From contig JAIUPT010000027.1 of assembly GCA_022315425.1 (NCBI GenBank), positions 15,001 through 79,000 on the forward strand: a stretch of DNA of 64,000 nucleotides, given 5' to 3'. A model generated the notes under the pieces. That model worked only from the letters and a program-made list of their open reading frames with translations. It did no database searches and had not been told where the DNA came from. Source of the DNA: Pseudevernia furfuracea (lineage: Eukaryota; Ascomycota; Lecanoromycetes; Lecanorales; Parmeliaceae). Position numbers and translations under genes: made by a program. This document shows positions 10,637 through 21,619 of the stretch, one piece after another. Within the stretch, counting starts at the first letter, position 1. Every line of letters begins with the position of its first letter.

Positions 10637-11522
10637 ATGATTGCTCTCTCACGCCTAGCCCTTTGGCTCGTCACCATCTATCCTCTCGCAAGCGCACTTC
10701 CCGCCCTTAACCTTTACGACGTCGTCTCCCCCGACCTAGTTCTCTATAATAGCAGCGAAACAAGTGTCAGCGTGAGCGCCAACGTGCATTGCACCAAAGA
10801 TCCGAATTGGCTCATCCCCGCTTTCCCCAAAATCTTACAATACGATTATGCGTGTCAGACTGCATTAGAGAAAGCGATACGAGAGCTGACATCCTACGGC
10901 CTCGATACCGAAGTCGAGTTCCTCGATCGCAGCGCTACCGCCCAGACGTCAAATCCGCAAATCCGCTTGCCGCGGAAATATGTCGTTAGTAAGTACTTCA
11001 ACCTCACCGAGAAGCACATTATCTAGCTTGGAGTAAATGCCGTGAATCATTCACGGAAATGCTGATAAGAAGGTACAGCACCTCGAGGACTTCAGTCCGA
11101 TCTGCCCTCGTGTACTGTCGCAATTGCTATGATCAACTCTTTAGCACCGGGCGATCCGTTACCCGAACAGCCACCAGGGCCATTCGGCTCAAGCGACGTT
11201 GCAACCTTGAGGGAGATCAAGTATAATCCCGGCCCTCTTGGGTTGCCCTTTTCTCGGTGTCTCCGGTCATACTCAGCCCCTAATCCATCACTAGGGTGGT
11301 CTCAGGCTGGTGAGTGACAATCTATCCTTCACTTTGTTGCGACTTACAACGTATCGGAGAAGAGATCACATCGAGGTGGCCCCGAGAAACTTGGCTGACT
11401 GGCTTTACTGGGCATGTACAGGCAGATCGGGCAATATTGGAGTCTTTTATATGGGCACAAGATCGGTGATGGATCGTCGAATTCTGCGAGCAATACATCC
11501 GAACTTGGCAGAAGAGGATTAA
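10637..11522 (+). CDS. Secreted Cys-containing protein of unknown function
   Basis: Three exons give a 246-residue protein: 10637-10988, 11079-11309 and 11365-11522. The first intron runs GTAAGT...GGTACAG. The second is GTGAGT with a weaker AAGAG acceptor, so the last junction is the least sure. Phases 1 and 1 agree and total length is divisible by three. Residues 1-20 (MIALSRLALWLVTIYPLASA) form a signal peptide. Five spaced cysteines follow, in VHCTKD, YACQT, PSCTV, SRCLRS and WACTG contexts. No known domain is recognised. Export and apoplast or cell-wall function are inferences. It stands alone, shortly upstream of the Tc1/mariner element at 11720. Confidence 0.65.
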
Positions 11523-11719
11523 AGTGTCTCCCAGCGAAGAAGTTAGAGTTTTCAAGCATGAAAGCGAAGAAAGCAAGCTGCTCTTGCGATTGAAAGAAAT
11601 AGTACTACCAGCAGAAAGACGCAAGCTGTTTCAAGCCTATGTAATATACCCCCCCACAAGTTGATCACTAAAATCAAACAATGTCCTCCGCCCACGCACT
11701 TCTCTGAGCCATGTGTCTA

Positions 11720-13224
11720 CAACAGACTTTTCGTTTAATTAATAGCCACTCCAGCCCTACCCGAAAAACGCGAAAAACGCGTTTTCCCACCAAAATCACC
11801 AAAACACCTACATTATCATGGGACGTACCAAAGGCGCAGTAGACCTTCCAGAGGCCAAACGCGGAGCCCTGATAGAACTCAAGAACAACTTCAATATCTC
11901 CAACCGGCAGCTTGCGAAGAAGTATGACTGTGACAAAGAAACAGTGCGAAATGTCTTAAATCGCGCTGGAGACGCGGAGAAAGAAAACATTGATCCATTA
12001 TCTTCTAAAGCACATCAACGACGCCCTCAGTCCGGACGACCTTTGGCAATCAATATCAGGCTTCGACGACGTCTAATCAGACATGCGACAAAGAATCAAT
12101 TTCAACGTCGCAAGAAATGAGTCACAATTGCACGTGAGATTGGGTGCATGGCCTCCGCAACAGCCATCAATGCAGCATTCAAAAGAGAGGGTTATGATAG
12201 ATATCCGCCTAGATACAAGCCTCCGCTGTCTTCGGAACAGAAGCTAAAGCGATTACAATTTGCTATTGAATGGCTGGAGAAGCTTCGGGGAAAGGAACAC
12301 ATAATGATACATAGTAACGAGACATTTATTCGAGTTGGGGAAACTCGGGGGCAGATCTGGGTCACACGACTCAAGGAAGAGGCATATCACAAGGACTGTT
12401 TGGATGTACGGTATCGTGGCTATACGGAAATGATGTTCTGAGGCTGTTATATCTCAGAATTGCTTGGTTTCAGCTTCATGTTCAGTAAAGAGATCGCTTC
12501 AGAACGACACGAAGCCCAGGAGGATCTCAATGATCGAAATGCGGATTACCTGACTCAACAACAGATTATTAAGGAACATTTTCTAGCGGAGCAAGCTAAG
12601 AAACCCAAAAGTAGACGTCTCAAACGCATTTCGAAGTCTGAAGGGGTACTGCTTGAGAGGAATAAAAACTTCAAAGGAGGCATTGATTGATATCGATATC
12701 AAATATACGTGTTATTGCCTCGATTAATCCCATTTATTCATGAAGTGATTGTTAAGTATGGGGAATGTTTTCTGATTCAGGACGGTGCATCAAGTCATAA
12801 TGCGTAGCAACAAGAGGAACTTCTTAGAATTCCGCATCTCACCGTGCTCCCGTGGCCTGCAAATTCTCCGGATTTGAATCAAATTGAGCCATGTTGGTAC
12901 CATCTAAAGCGCAAGGTTTCTAAGCGACCATACGCCTCGACAACTAAGGAACGTACAATTGAGGCCTGGGACGATGAATGGAAAAATCTGGACATGGAAA
13001 GGGTGGACAAGTGGTGTGAGAAACTATGTACAAGAATGGAGCGTGTGAAGGATGCGAAAGGCGACAATGATTTTCATGGCTAGAACTTGTACACTACTAT
13101 ATAAATAACTACTGTCTCAAATTTGAAGCCATTTAGTCAAGTGGTTATTGAATAATAGTAGAAAGTAGTTCATAGTGGTAGAAAGTGCGTGCGGGTGGCT
13201 ATTAATTAAGCGAAAAGTCTGTTG
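11720..13224 (+). mobile_element. Tc1/mariner-type DNA transposon, complete but RIPed
   Basis: Terminal inverted repeats of about 30 bp begin CAACAGACTTTTCGYTTAAT at 11720-11749 and end with the reverse complement at 13195-13224. The element is 1,505 bp and is flanked by TA on both sides (11718-11719 and 13225-13226), the family's target duplication. The transposase is interrupted by in-frame stops. The target is the last coding exon of the minus-strand rhodopsin-like remnant at 13225-13631. Confidence 0.9.
11818..13083 (+). pseudogene. Tc1/mariner transposase with four in-frame stops
   Basis: One continuous reading frame with no frameshift runs from ATG at 11818 to TAG at 13081. It is broken by TGA at 12118, TGA at 12439, TGA at 12688 and TAG near 12805. 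The N-terminal part (ISNRQLAKKYDCDKETVRNV) is a helix-turn-helix DNA-binding region. The catalytic part includes MIHSNETFIRVGE (first acidic motif, apparently Asp replaced by Asn in the expected HSDE-type motif), FLIQDGASSHNA (second Asp) and SPDLNQIEPCWYHLK (the third acidic motif). At least two TGA codons stand where the family has Trp (GGID-stop-YRYQ), and TGG to TGA is a typical RIP change. It cannot encode active transposase. Confidence 0.9.
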
Positions 13225-13631
13225 TACTGTCGGCCAAGTCTGGAAAGTCAGGTAGGCCATCGAACGTTTCGACTTTGTACATCGGAAACATTTCTTTCCC
13301 TTTAGCCTCAGCAGCGGTACTGATAATTACTATTAGTGACTAAAGCTTCCTGCTGGAAGAATTCGAGAAACTTACATATCACTGTTTACCTCCATGCTCT
13401 GTGAGCATTGTCGACCAAGTCCCCTCGTGCAAGGTTTGGGGGAGGCGACATCGGGCTTCTTGATTGTCTCGGATGACTTGCGAGAGCCCACTTTAGAAGT
13501 GGAGACAAGGCTGCGAATGCTGCGGATGACGCTCCCCAAAGAGAAGTCTCGAAAGATTGAGGGGTGCCAGGCATGAAGTACCTTAAGAGAGGATTCAATC
13601 ATCGGCCAGTAGAGTGTTGAGGTCAATATCT
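13225..13631 (-). pseudogene. C-terminal fragment of a Fung_rhodopsin-family protein, hit by the Tc1 element
   Basis: On the minus strand an exon (13631-13376) follows a plausible acceptor (GTGATACAG). It gives ILTSTLYWPMIESSL and then FRDFSLGSVIRSIRSLVS, the last membrane helix and cytoplasmic tail of fungal rhodopsin-like proteins. A clean intron (GTAAGT...CACTAAT...ATCAG, 13375-13320) joins in phase to FPMYKVETFDGLPDFPDLAD (from 13319). The transposon enters at TA 13225-13226. Across the element the host frame would continue from 11719 for 14 more codons (RHMAQRSAWAEDIV, then TGA). With the element present the tail becomes TTDFSLN and stops in its inverted repeat. Upstream exons were not found, so the gene is truncated at its 5' end. 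Confidence 0.6.
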
Positions 13632-14831
13632 CTGTATCACTTAGTGGGAAGCTTGATCAATGCTAAGACGTATTATTTTACTCGAGTCATATAACCTTTT
13701 TCGACATGACTATCATAGGAATATAAGCCTGGCTCAAGATCAATTAAAGAAAGTATAGATCTTTTAGAGTCTTTGTATAGATATGAATACTTTATTTAGC
13801 GCATAAATTTGGCGGTATGAGGGTTGTGCGAAGGGTTTAGTCAGTCGCTCGTGGAGCAAGTATAGCCGCTTTGTTTGTGTGTGGGAACCACCTTCCTGAT
13901 CTGGCGCTTCCCCTGAACCTCGCATAATCGGATGCAGTATGCATGATTAACACAGAAACTCTGCTGTTCTGATATCCGTCTTCTCGGGTCTATTAAGAGT
14001 GGTTTAAAGAACTCAAAGATTGATAAGTCATCTCCTCTGCGCCATTATCGAGGAGCACGTTCTTAAGGAAGAGGCCGAAATTGCGATGATTGGACGACAT
14101 ATTGGCCGTGTCTGCCCTTCATTGGCTAGTACCGACCACATCATCTTTTCAGGTGTGTCTGCATAATTGACAGCACACCCTTTCGCGAAAATACTGTGGT
14201 TCAAAATTCCAAGTCGCGGCTCAGGACCACATGAAACCCTTCCTGGAGGAGGATTAAAATGCACCGAACAGTAGTTTAGTGTCATTTCATAGCCGCACTT
14301 ACATAGCCCAGGCGCCTCCTGGATACATCCAGGTACCAGTACTGTTTTTTTCTGTTGCCTCTCACCTATCAAACACTGTACGCTGATGCAACATCTCTGG
14401 GCCGAGGGTCCTGATCACGGACCCGAACATATACACACCTTCCGGATTCCTCTGGTCCTCATTTCGTTTCATGCTCCTCGAATTACTGATGCAACCCTCT
14501 GCAACCCTCTGCGACCCTCAGACGCGTTCGAATAAGAGACTCCCAATTCTCGGCCGAATGATCACTACACTATCAATCTTGCACGTGCGTGGCTAGGCAC
14601 TAGTTTCACTTCCCTCCCTGCAATGTTTTCTCTCCGTGACGTGGCCGGCTTCTTACGTAGCAGCCAAGGAGCCGCAATCCTAGAGTGATGAAGAGGGGCT
14701 ACTGGTTCTTATATGGGACTATCCCTCAGACCCGTCTGAGCGGACAAGTGAATTGCAGAAGAAAATATTGCATTCACTCTGTCAGCTTCAAAACTGTCCA
14801 GACTTGACAGAATTGTTTTTTTCAAGCAGAC
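13632..14831. other. Intergenic, upstream of the expansin-like gene
   Basis: No supported gene. A 114-codon Cys-rich frame on the minus strand at 14028-14372 lacks an ATG start and was left out. Two copies of GCAACCCTCT are adjacent near 14490-14515. The last 100 bases before 14832 serve as leader of the secreted expansin-like gene. Confidence 0.5.
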
Positions 14832-15321
14832 ATGAGACTAGCAGCACTAGCCGCCGTGTCCTTCTTGCTTGGCATCGCCAAAGCCTACTCCGGCGACATG
14901 ACCTACTATGAGACAGGTACGCCCTTCACACCTACATCTTCCCATTCATGTCGAAGCATGTACTTAATCAAACCCAGGTCTTGGCTCTTGCGGTGACACG
15001 TCCCAAGACACCGACTTCATAGTCGCACTCTCCGTGCAAATGATGAACAACCCGCCCAACCCCAACAACAACCCTCTCTGCGGCACATCAATCAACATTT
15101 ACAATCCCGCCACCGGCGGCACGACGCAAGCGACTATTGTTGATACCTGTGAGGGATGCGCGTATGAGGACATTGACGTTAGTCCGAGCGTGTTTGAGGC
15201 GGTGGACCCGAATGGGTTGAGCGATGGGAGGATTGTTGTCGATTGGGGAGGAAGCGCTGTGGGAGGGAAGCGAGAATTGGGTGTGAAGTCGCGCATGGGT
15301 GCACCCATCCACGAGGCATAG
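14832..15321 (+). CDS. Secreted expansin-like (RlpA-like double-psi beta-barrel) protein
   Basis: Two exons, 14832-14916 and 14978-15321, give 142 residues. The 61-bp intron (GTACGC...AACCCAG) joins in phase 1 and restores the frame ACA-GGT-CTT. Residues 1-19 (MRLAALAAVSFLLGIAKAYS) are a signal peptide. The mature part has the small-expansin pattern: GDMTYYETGLGSCG, then ALSVQMMN, LCGTSINIYNP, VDTCEGCAYEDIDVSPSVF and GRIVVDWG. The conserved Asp in TCEGC...DIDVS and the paired cysteines are present, and the length is typical of single-domain fungal expansin-like proteins. Such proteins loosen or bind cell-wall polysaccharides without hydrolysing them. It is divergent from no partner gene; the AIM6-like gene is convergent 175 bp downstream. 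Confidence 0.85.
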
Positions 15322-15495
15322 GCGGTGGAATACCCTCGAAGGGCAGTGCGCCGATTGTCTTGATCGTGTGTACTGCTTTCGTCGTCGATGGTTTCTTTGG
15401 AAACGTGTGGTTCGCTTCAGTGTTCGTCAAGATATCTGAGTATCATTATAAAGCGACTCATACACCATGCAAACCATTAAAACAGGGTTTCCTCT

Positions 15496-16899
15496 TCACC
15501 CGCCCCAATTCCTCTCCTTCGCCGCCTCCAAATCATCCACATTCAACGCACCCACCCCCTCCCTCATCAAAACATCCCAAACATGATCCCGCCTCCCAAC
15601 CGGCCAAGCAGGCGTGTCCCAATATCTAGCCTTCAGACCTCTCTCTTGGGCACCCCTGACTTGCCCCCTGATCGTCAACACCTGCTGCGGCGTGAGCATA
15701 CCATGCCATAAACTGCATATCTCTTTTTGAAAAGATACGGAGGCGTAGTATGAGTTCTCGGCTGTGTATTTCATACCGATGAGAAGCTGCTCATAGCTGG
15801 AAATCGGCGTTGGGTCGTCTCCCCAGAGCTCCTCAAGCGGCGCGTCGTAAAACATGTCACGGTATGTGGTATTGGCGACGAGGAGATCGAAGGGGGTGTT
15901 GCCTGTGCCCACGACGGTGATAAGACCTGGCACCACAGCCGAGCCGTTGAAATAGGTCAGCCAGCCACGCGAGCGAAAAGGTTCGAGGTGCTCGAGCACG
16001 GCGGGGAAAGTCGAGGCGCCATCCGTCTTCATATCGATCAAGAGGGTGAGAGGAAGATTCGGGCTGGCCTCGAAGACTCCGCTGAGATTTGTTGTGTTGG
16101 TTGGGGCACTGCTGAATGATGTTCCGTTGGTACTGGTGAATTGGCCGGGTGTGTTTTGGTTCGAAAGGATTGAGACTATAGGGTCAATATAAAGTGTTTC
16201 CAATGTTCTTTCCTTAGTCAACGACTTTTGGGAGTGACCGACGAAAAGATCATTGCCAGATAGCCAAACGTCGGCTTCGACGCTGGTGCAACCTGCGGCT
16301 AGAGCATCATAGAGCGGTACCTGGCGCCAGTAATCGTTGTGTGAGTGGCATGGAATAGGCGTTATATCCCGGCTAAAGTCTGTTGGCAGTATTGCTACCG
16401 ATTGTGTAGGATAGTTTGATAACCCCCACGATGCGATTGACTTCTGGATATCACTTCGAGGGATGAGACCCCGAAGATGGATTATGTAGTATACTAAGAG
16501 AGAGGCTAAAACACTGGACATGAAACTCAGCAAAGCCCCATTGATGTCCGGTGTAAAGACCACTAACATTACTGCGATGAATGATGTGATTGCGAAAAGT
16601 GATAATATCGGTACTGGCCGCCGTTGCTTTCCCTTCCACCTCTGGAACGTGGAGCTCGTGCTACTTATTCGCGATGCCTTGAACATTGGAGGGACGACGG
16701 CTGTCAACCATTGCGACCTGGGCTGTGATTTTTTGACAAATCCTTCTTCGAGGTTGGCAATTGATGATTCGCTTTCGCCAGACATTGCTGAAACTTGATC
16801 TGGGCTGATTGCGTGCGAATTCCGACGAGACTCCCTTTGCCTTTCAAGGATGCTGTCACTTTGCATCGATGGTAAGGCTACGGGCCGGTTGGTTGTCAT
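15496..16899 (-). CDS. AIM6: AIM6-like PLC-type phosphodiesterase family membrane protein
   Basis: A 467-residue intronless frame. Residues 1-90 are polar and Ser-rich and likely cytosolic. Two hydrophobic segments (about 98-114 and 121-141) anchor the protein. The remainder is a glycerophosphodiester-phosphodiesterase-like TIM barrel: IPCHSHNDYWRQVPLYDALA (182-201), then AGCTSVEADVWL with Glu208 and Asp210, LLIDMKTDG and GVGALNVDDLEAA. These motifs match yeast Altered Inheritance of Mitochondria protein 6 and its fungal relatives. The biochemical substrate of AIM6 is not established. The ATG at 16899 gives MTTNRPVALP and no upstream in-frame start is needed. The frame is clean with no RIP. 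The gene converges on the expansin-like gene. Confidence 0.9.
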   Translation of the reverse strand: MTTNRPVALPSMQSDSILERQRESRRNSHAISPDQVSAMSGESESSIANLEEGFVKKSQPRSQWLTAVVPPMFKASRISSTSSTFQRWKGKQRRPVPILSLFAITSFIAVMLVVFTPDINGALLSFMSSVLASLLVYYIIHLRGLIPRSDIQKSIASWGLSNYPTQSVAILPTDFSRDITPIPCHSHNDYWRQVPLYDALAAGCTSVEADVWLSGNDLFVGHSQKSLTKERTLETLYIDPIVSILSNQNTPGQFTSTNGTSFSSAPTNTTNLSGVFEASPNLPLTLLIDMKTDGASTFPAVLEHLEPFRSRGWLTYFNGSAVVPGLITVVGTGNTPFDLLVANTTYRDMFYDAPLEELWGDDPTPISSYEQLLIGMKYTAENSYYASVSFQKEICSLWHGMLTPQQVLTIRGQVRGAQERGLKARYWDTPAWPVGRRDHVWDVLMREGVGALNVDDLEAAKERNWGG

Positions 16900-18396
16900 T
16901 GCGAAATTGATAGGATCGACTAAAAGTTGGTGAGAAGCAGGTATTAACGTGAGCCTAAATATTAAGACGGCTTGATAAAGTGGAATAAATGAAAACGAAA
17001 ATGAAAACGTAAACTAGCCATGCGAGATTTAGAGAAGCTTCCAAAAAAAATCCAATTTATTCAGAGGGACTAGTCCTGATACGGGCTAAATCACAAATCG
17101 CATGCTGCCGTTTTTGCACAGCCCGTCAGACCAATATCATGAAACTTTTTCAAAACGATGCTGTCCTGGTCCTTGCGCGATCCTGCTAAGTGGGGCAGTG
17201 GTGTCTAGTAGACACGCAACTCGATTACTGAGATCTTCGACATGTAGTATTCAATACGACAGGTCCTTCGCTTGCCTGATAAGTTGTCAGTAACGATCAT
17301 GTCTTGGACTTTACCTTGGATCCCGGAGCTAGATTTGAGGCACGATTGAAGTTTGGGTCGTGTCGCCGTAGCAGACATCCTGCAGAAAGCGAGGGGCTAG
17401 GCAATTATGGTTCCGTATCAAATAAATCGAGGTGGTGGTGGGGGGGAGAGGGGTTCGTAGCGATGTGGTGCCAGACTCCCACACACCCTGACGCTAAAAG
17501 GTTGGCTTTGTTGTGGGTTACGGGAGTGGGTGTGCCACAAATAGGCAACACATATATTCTGGCTGTAAGACGTTGCCCTGAGTCAAGTCATTTGCGCAGC
17601 TTAGTGGGTGCGACTGACAGCATGTTGTTTCAGCGTTAAGACGCTGGATCAGTGAGACGGACATTCCCACTGCCCCCATCGGACGATGTTGCCTAGCATC
17701 TATTCCCAGCATGGCTGACGGGATGATGCGCATATTTCGCCTCGCCGTGCCACTCTTGAGTAAGTCTTTTGACTGTCGTCTGCCGACTACTCACTTTGGG
17801 TGCAGGACCTTGTTTCAGATTGATTCAGCTGAGCCAAGCCTTCAACATCTTCATAGTCAGCCTCTCGATCTCGAGGTGGGACTTACACCATCGATCGCTA
17901 GAGGCAGCGCAGTACAGCAAGTATTTTGTCAACCGATGCAGAAGTTTCACGAACTTGTACGGTAACAGCTTCGTATTGAAATTTCTTGTCAAGATCACCA
18001 AGACTCAGGCTGACTGATTAATCGAGCTTAGTAATCAGAATCCTGCGCTGAGGCCCCAGAGGGGCCAGAACATCACTTTTTGGCACTACCTAGAACTTTA
18101 ACCCTAGCCCGATAAAGCCTCGAAATTACCTTATACAGTTAGTGTATCTACTAGTGTATCTTGCGACTTCAATCGTTCGTGAAATTTCTCGTATCGTTAG
18201 GATGTCGATTCTGAGGGAATGCTCAGTGTATTCAATCCTGAGCAACAAGTAGAATTTTCAGAAAAGGCAGGGAGTCTTGCCCTTTTATGCTCGCTATTGC
18301 ATTAAGCTATAGAGAATATGACGTAGGCTGATCAAAACTGGTGGTGTAGTGAGGAGCAGATCGGAGAAGCTCGGTCTCGCTCAACATATGTTGAAG
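16900..18396. other. Intergenic
   Basis: No supported gene. A poly-G run lies near 17433-17447. A perfect hairpin GGCCCC-AGA-GGGGCC occurs at 18052-18066 with no U-run typical of a bacterial terminator, so it has no evident role. Short frames at 17102-18017 overlap each other in several phases and match nothing. Confidence 0.5.
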
Positions 18397-18409
18397 AAAG
18401 TCTTAGCAG

Positions 18410-18610
18410 TCGGACTGTGTCGTAAGTAGATCATTCCATACATGTTCTAGCGTTCTTTCATACATGTCGACTGCATGTCGACTGCATGTCGTAGTTTGCT
18501 TCTACATCGATGTTTGTAACATTTCTTTGTTATTCATGAGATCTTATACCTCATGAATCCCATCATAGATCTACATGCTTTCTATCCTTCATCCACTGTA
18601 GCCTATGACA
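18410..18610 (+). repeat. Copia 5' LTR
   Basis: About 201 bp, starting TCGGACTGTGTCG and ending CCTATGACA. It matches the 3' LTR closely, including the duplicated CATGTCGACTG motif. A few C/T and G/A differences fit RIP, and a 5-bp indel lies near the start. Confidence 0.85.
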
Positions 18611-18734
18611 GATTATGAGCCCGATTAACATAGAAGATAGAATTTGAATCTTTACCCTAGAACTAACATCCAGAGCACTCTTTTCAAGCATATCCAACCC
18701 ACCCAGCCCACTCTGTACTCTGCTGATCTAGACG

Positions 18735-21047
18735 ATGTCTGAACAAATCGAACAATAGAATATTGATGAACTGACGCCCCCTCCGAAGCAGCAATTAGAG
18801 AAAGTCTTAACTGCAATCGAAAAGATCTTTCTACATAAGAACAGATCTTCTACATTTGCATCACCAAGCATAAGCTGTATTATTTCAATACTGAATGAGG
18901 TCAAGAATTGAGATCACTAATACAACTCCATTCTTGACATGTGTGAAATAACTGACATCGATGATGTTCTAATCGAACACGACACGATATCTGTTCAAAT
19001 GAATAAGGAAACAGACAAGACATTTAGCGAAAGAACCGTCTATTGAAAGATAGTCAATAAGTACATTATCGACAGCATTCGTTTCTCGCTGAAATCAGGA
19101 GAACTGACCCATATCGCTAATGTGTCAGATGTCTATCAGATGATTCAACGACTCAGAAATCAATACAAATTCAAAGAATATATCTCAAGGGAGGTTCTGT
19201 GACGTATCATGAGTCGTACGATCCTGAACAACTGCAAGAATATGACGAATTGAGTGAAAATCATTAAGAAGGTCAAAGTCTCGCTTATGAAGCTGAATTC
19301 GATCATTTCACAATGAATCGTAACGATAATATTCTTACATGACCTCTCATTATTCTATAACTCGTTTGTCGAAATCGTTATCAACTTCCGTGACAAAGAC
19401 GCCAACGAAAGATCTCTGAAACCTGACTTTGACGATATGTACGAGAGGGTTTTGAACAGAGAGCGGAGACAGAAGGTTTTGATCATTGATCAATTCAATT
19501 TCAAGGTCTTAAAGGCCGCTGAAAAGACAAATTCGACTAACTTCAACGTTAACTTCAATTTCAAGTCCAAGTTTCAAGGGAAAGGCGAAGACAAGAGAAT
19601 CAAGTGTAACGAATATAACTGATTTCATGAAGAAGACTACTGAATGACCCACTCAGAAAAGACTAACCAGACCTGGCGTGACAAAAACAAAGACAGGCTG
19701 ATCGAATTTCAGAAGAAGAAGTCTGAAAAGAAGAACAAGAACAAGAACAAAGAGAAGAAAAAGGCCTACTGTGCTATAAACGTCAGCATCAAGAATTCTG
19801 ACTTTTACTTTGACTCCGCAGCCTTCTTGCATTACACATACTTCATGATCTAATATCGCGAAGATTTAATTCTATTGAACGAATCAATTGAGGTGAAGGT
19901 CTGTGACGGAGAAATAGTGTATACAACACACAGAGAAATCATTCAACTAAATACTCTAATCATCAATGACGATAACAACGACGAAGAATGTCGTTTGTTC
20001 ATTAAGAATGTTCATTTCTATTCAGAGATGAACATCAATTTGCTATCTCTTGATACTCTAATTCGCAATGAACTCTTCTTCGGTGCAGTCAAGAAACGAC
20101 TAATCGTGATTAACGACGATAATGACATCATTATGAAAGATACACTCATCAACACACTATTCAAACTCCGTCTCAGCGATGCTGAGAATGTGAAGATCAA
20201 GAATGTGACGAGACATGTGGCAATGACGACAAAACGTCCCCACAAGAAGGCCTCAGTCAAATTCTAACATGAGACGCTCGATCACCTGAATTACATCGAC
20301 GTCGTCAGACTTTCAGCAATGATAACAGAAATGAAAGTCGTGAGATCAATCAAGAAGGAGTTCTGTGAGCCATATGCTCTCGCTAAGCAACATAAGACGT
20401 CTAGTAGAGAATTCATGTCAGCAGTGAACGACTTATTTCATCGAATTTATACTGACCTTCTTGACGGCAAAGATAGTCTTTTATTGACCATTAAAGACCT
20501 CAAATACGCCTTAACATTAACTGATTAGAACATTCGATATCGCTGAGTGAACTTTTTAAAGACAAAGAATCAAGCACTTTTCGAACTAAAGAACTTCGTG
20601 AAGTACGTTCAGACTCAATTTAACATTATCTCTCGCATTATTCGATTAGATAATAATAAGAAGTATAACTCAGAGAAGGCAAGAAACTAACTGAAGTTTA
20701 TAAAAATCATTTAGAAGTTGACTATGTTAGACTGTTCAGAGCAAAACGAGTTAAATAAGCGTATCAATAATATACTACTGATAAGGGCTCGTGCTCAACT
20801 AATTACAGCAGAACTATCAGCGACGCTATAAGCTGAGATCTTTCGAACGATCATATATATGATAAACAGATCGCTCACCTCAGCACTAAATAAGACGTCT
20901 CATGAGACTCTGTACAAAGTTAAATCAAACCTCTTTCGCATGCACTCTTTTGATCTGATGTGTTACGTATATAATTATAAGACTAAGCAACGAGAAAAGA
21001 TGTCGTCTAGAGGATTCAGATATGTCTTTCTTGACTATGAGAGAATT
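18735..21047 (+). pseudogene. Copia gag-protease-integrase, RIPed
   Basis: The frame is opened and closed by many TAA, TAG and TGA codons. Recognisable parts, in order, are a gag region with a basic Lys/Asn-rich tail (about 19437-19780) and a zinc-knuckle remnant near 19610-19650. Then come a protease active-site remnant FYFDSAAFLHYTYF (about 19803-19845) and an integrase entry, CEPYALAKQHKTSSREFMSA (about 20370-20430), with LFHRIYTDLLDGKDSLLL. The integrase core then stops at the chromovirus LTR at 21048. It cannot be translated as one protein. Confidence 0.8.
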
Positions 21048-21301
21048 TGTCAGGGAACGAGGCTGGAACTAGGGCTACCACTTGATATACTTGGTCTGGT
21101 AGGATCAGGTCTATTTACAAGACGAAAGACAAGGAAGGAAAGTGAGAAGTGGGCGCTCAGCGCCCCTATATGTGATCAGACGAAATCAACATGACTATCG
21201 CATAAAGCGTCGCTTAGTAGAAACTCAATTGTTATTGATCACGGGCTAGGATCAAGGGTTCAAGCACTGCTTGATTTATGGGCTGACTTCACTTCGTAAC
21301 A
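21048..21301 (-). repeat. Chromovirus 1 3' LTR, RIPed copy
   Basis: 254 bp. It differs from the other LTR at about seven sites, all C-to-T or G-to-A in this copy (for example CTTCGTAACA here against CCCCGTGACA). This one-sided change is a RIP signature. Confidence 0.9.
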
Positions 21302-21619
21302 GTAGCTCCCCTCTCAAAGGCTGAGCTTCTGTGAAGCAGTCAGGATGAGACAGACGAGGCGAGATGAAAACTTGGCGAGCTCGGGAAGCGAGATTACGTA
21401 GTCACAGCTAAGCTGTTATACGATAGTCGAACTGAATCAGGCGAGAGGTCGGAACGAAGACACGAAAGGCGAGGTACGGAGGGCTGTACGAGGCTAGACT
21501 AAGATGGCGAGAACTAGACGAGGGCGACGATTGTTGCTATTCAATATAGGTTTGGTACGAATCGAGGTAAGGCTAAGGATCTTTGCATTGACAATTCGAA
21601 ATGGTGCATGAAATGACGT

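Noticed and set aside
14028..14372. Cys-rich 114-codon minus-strand gene
   Set aside because: Begins with TTG rather than ATG, no family match, no intron support.
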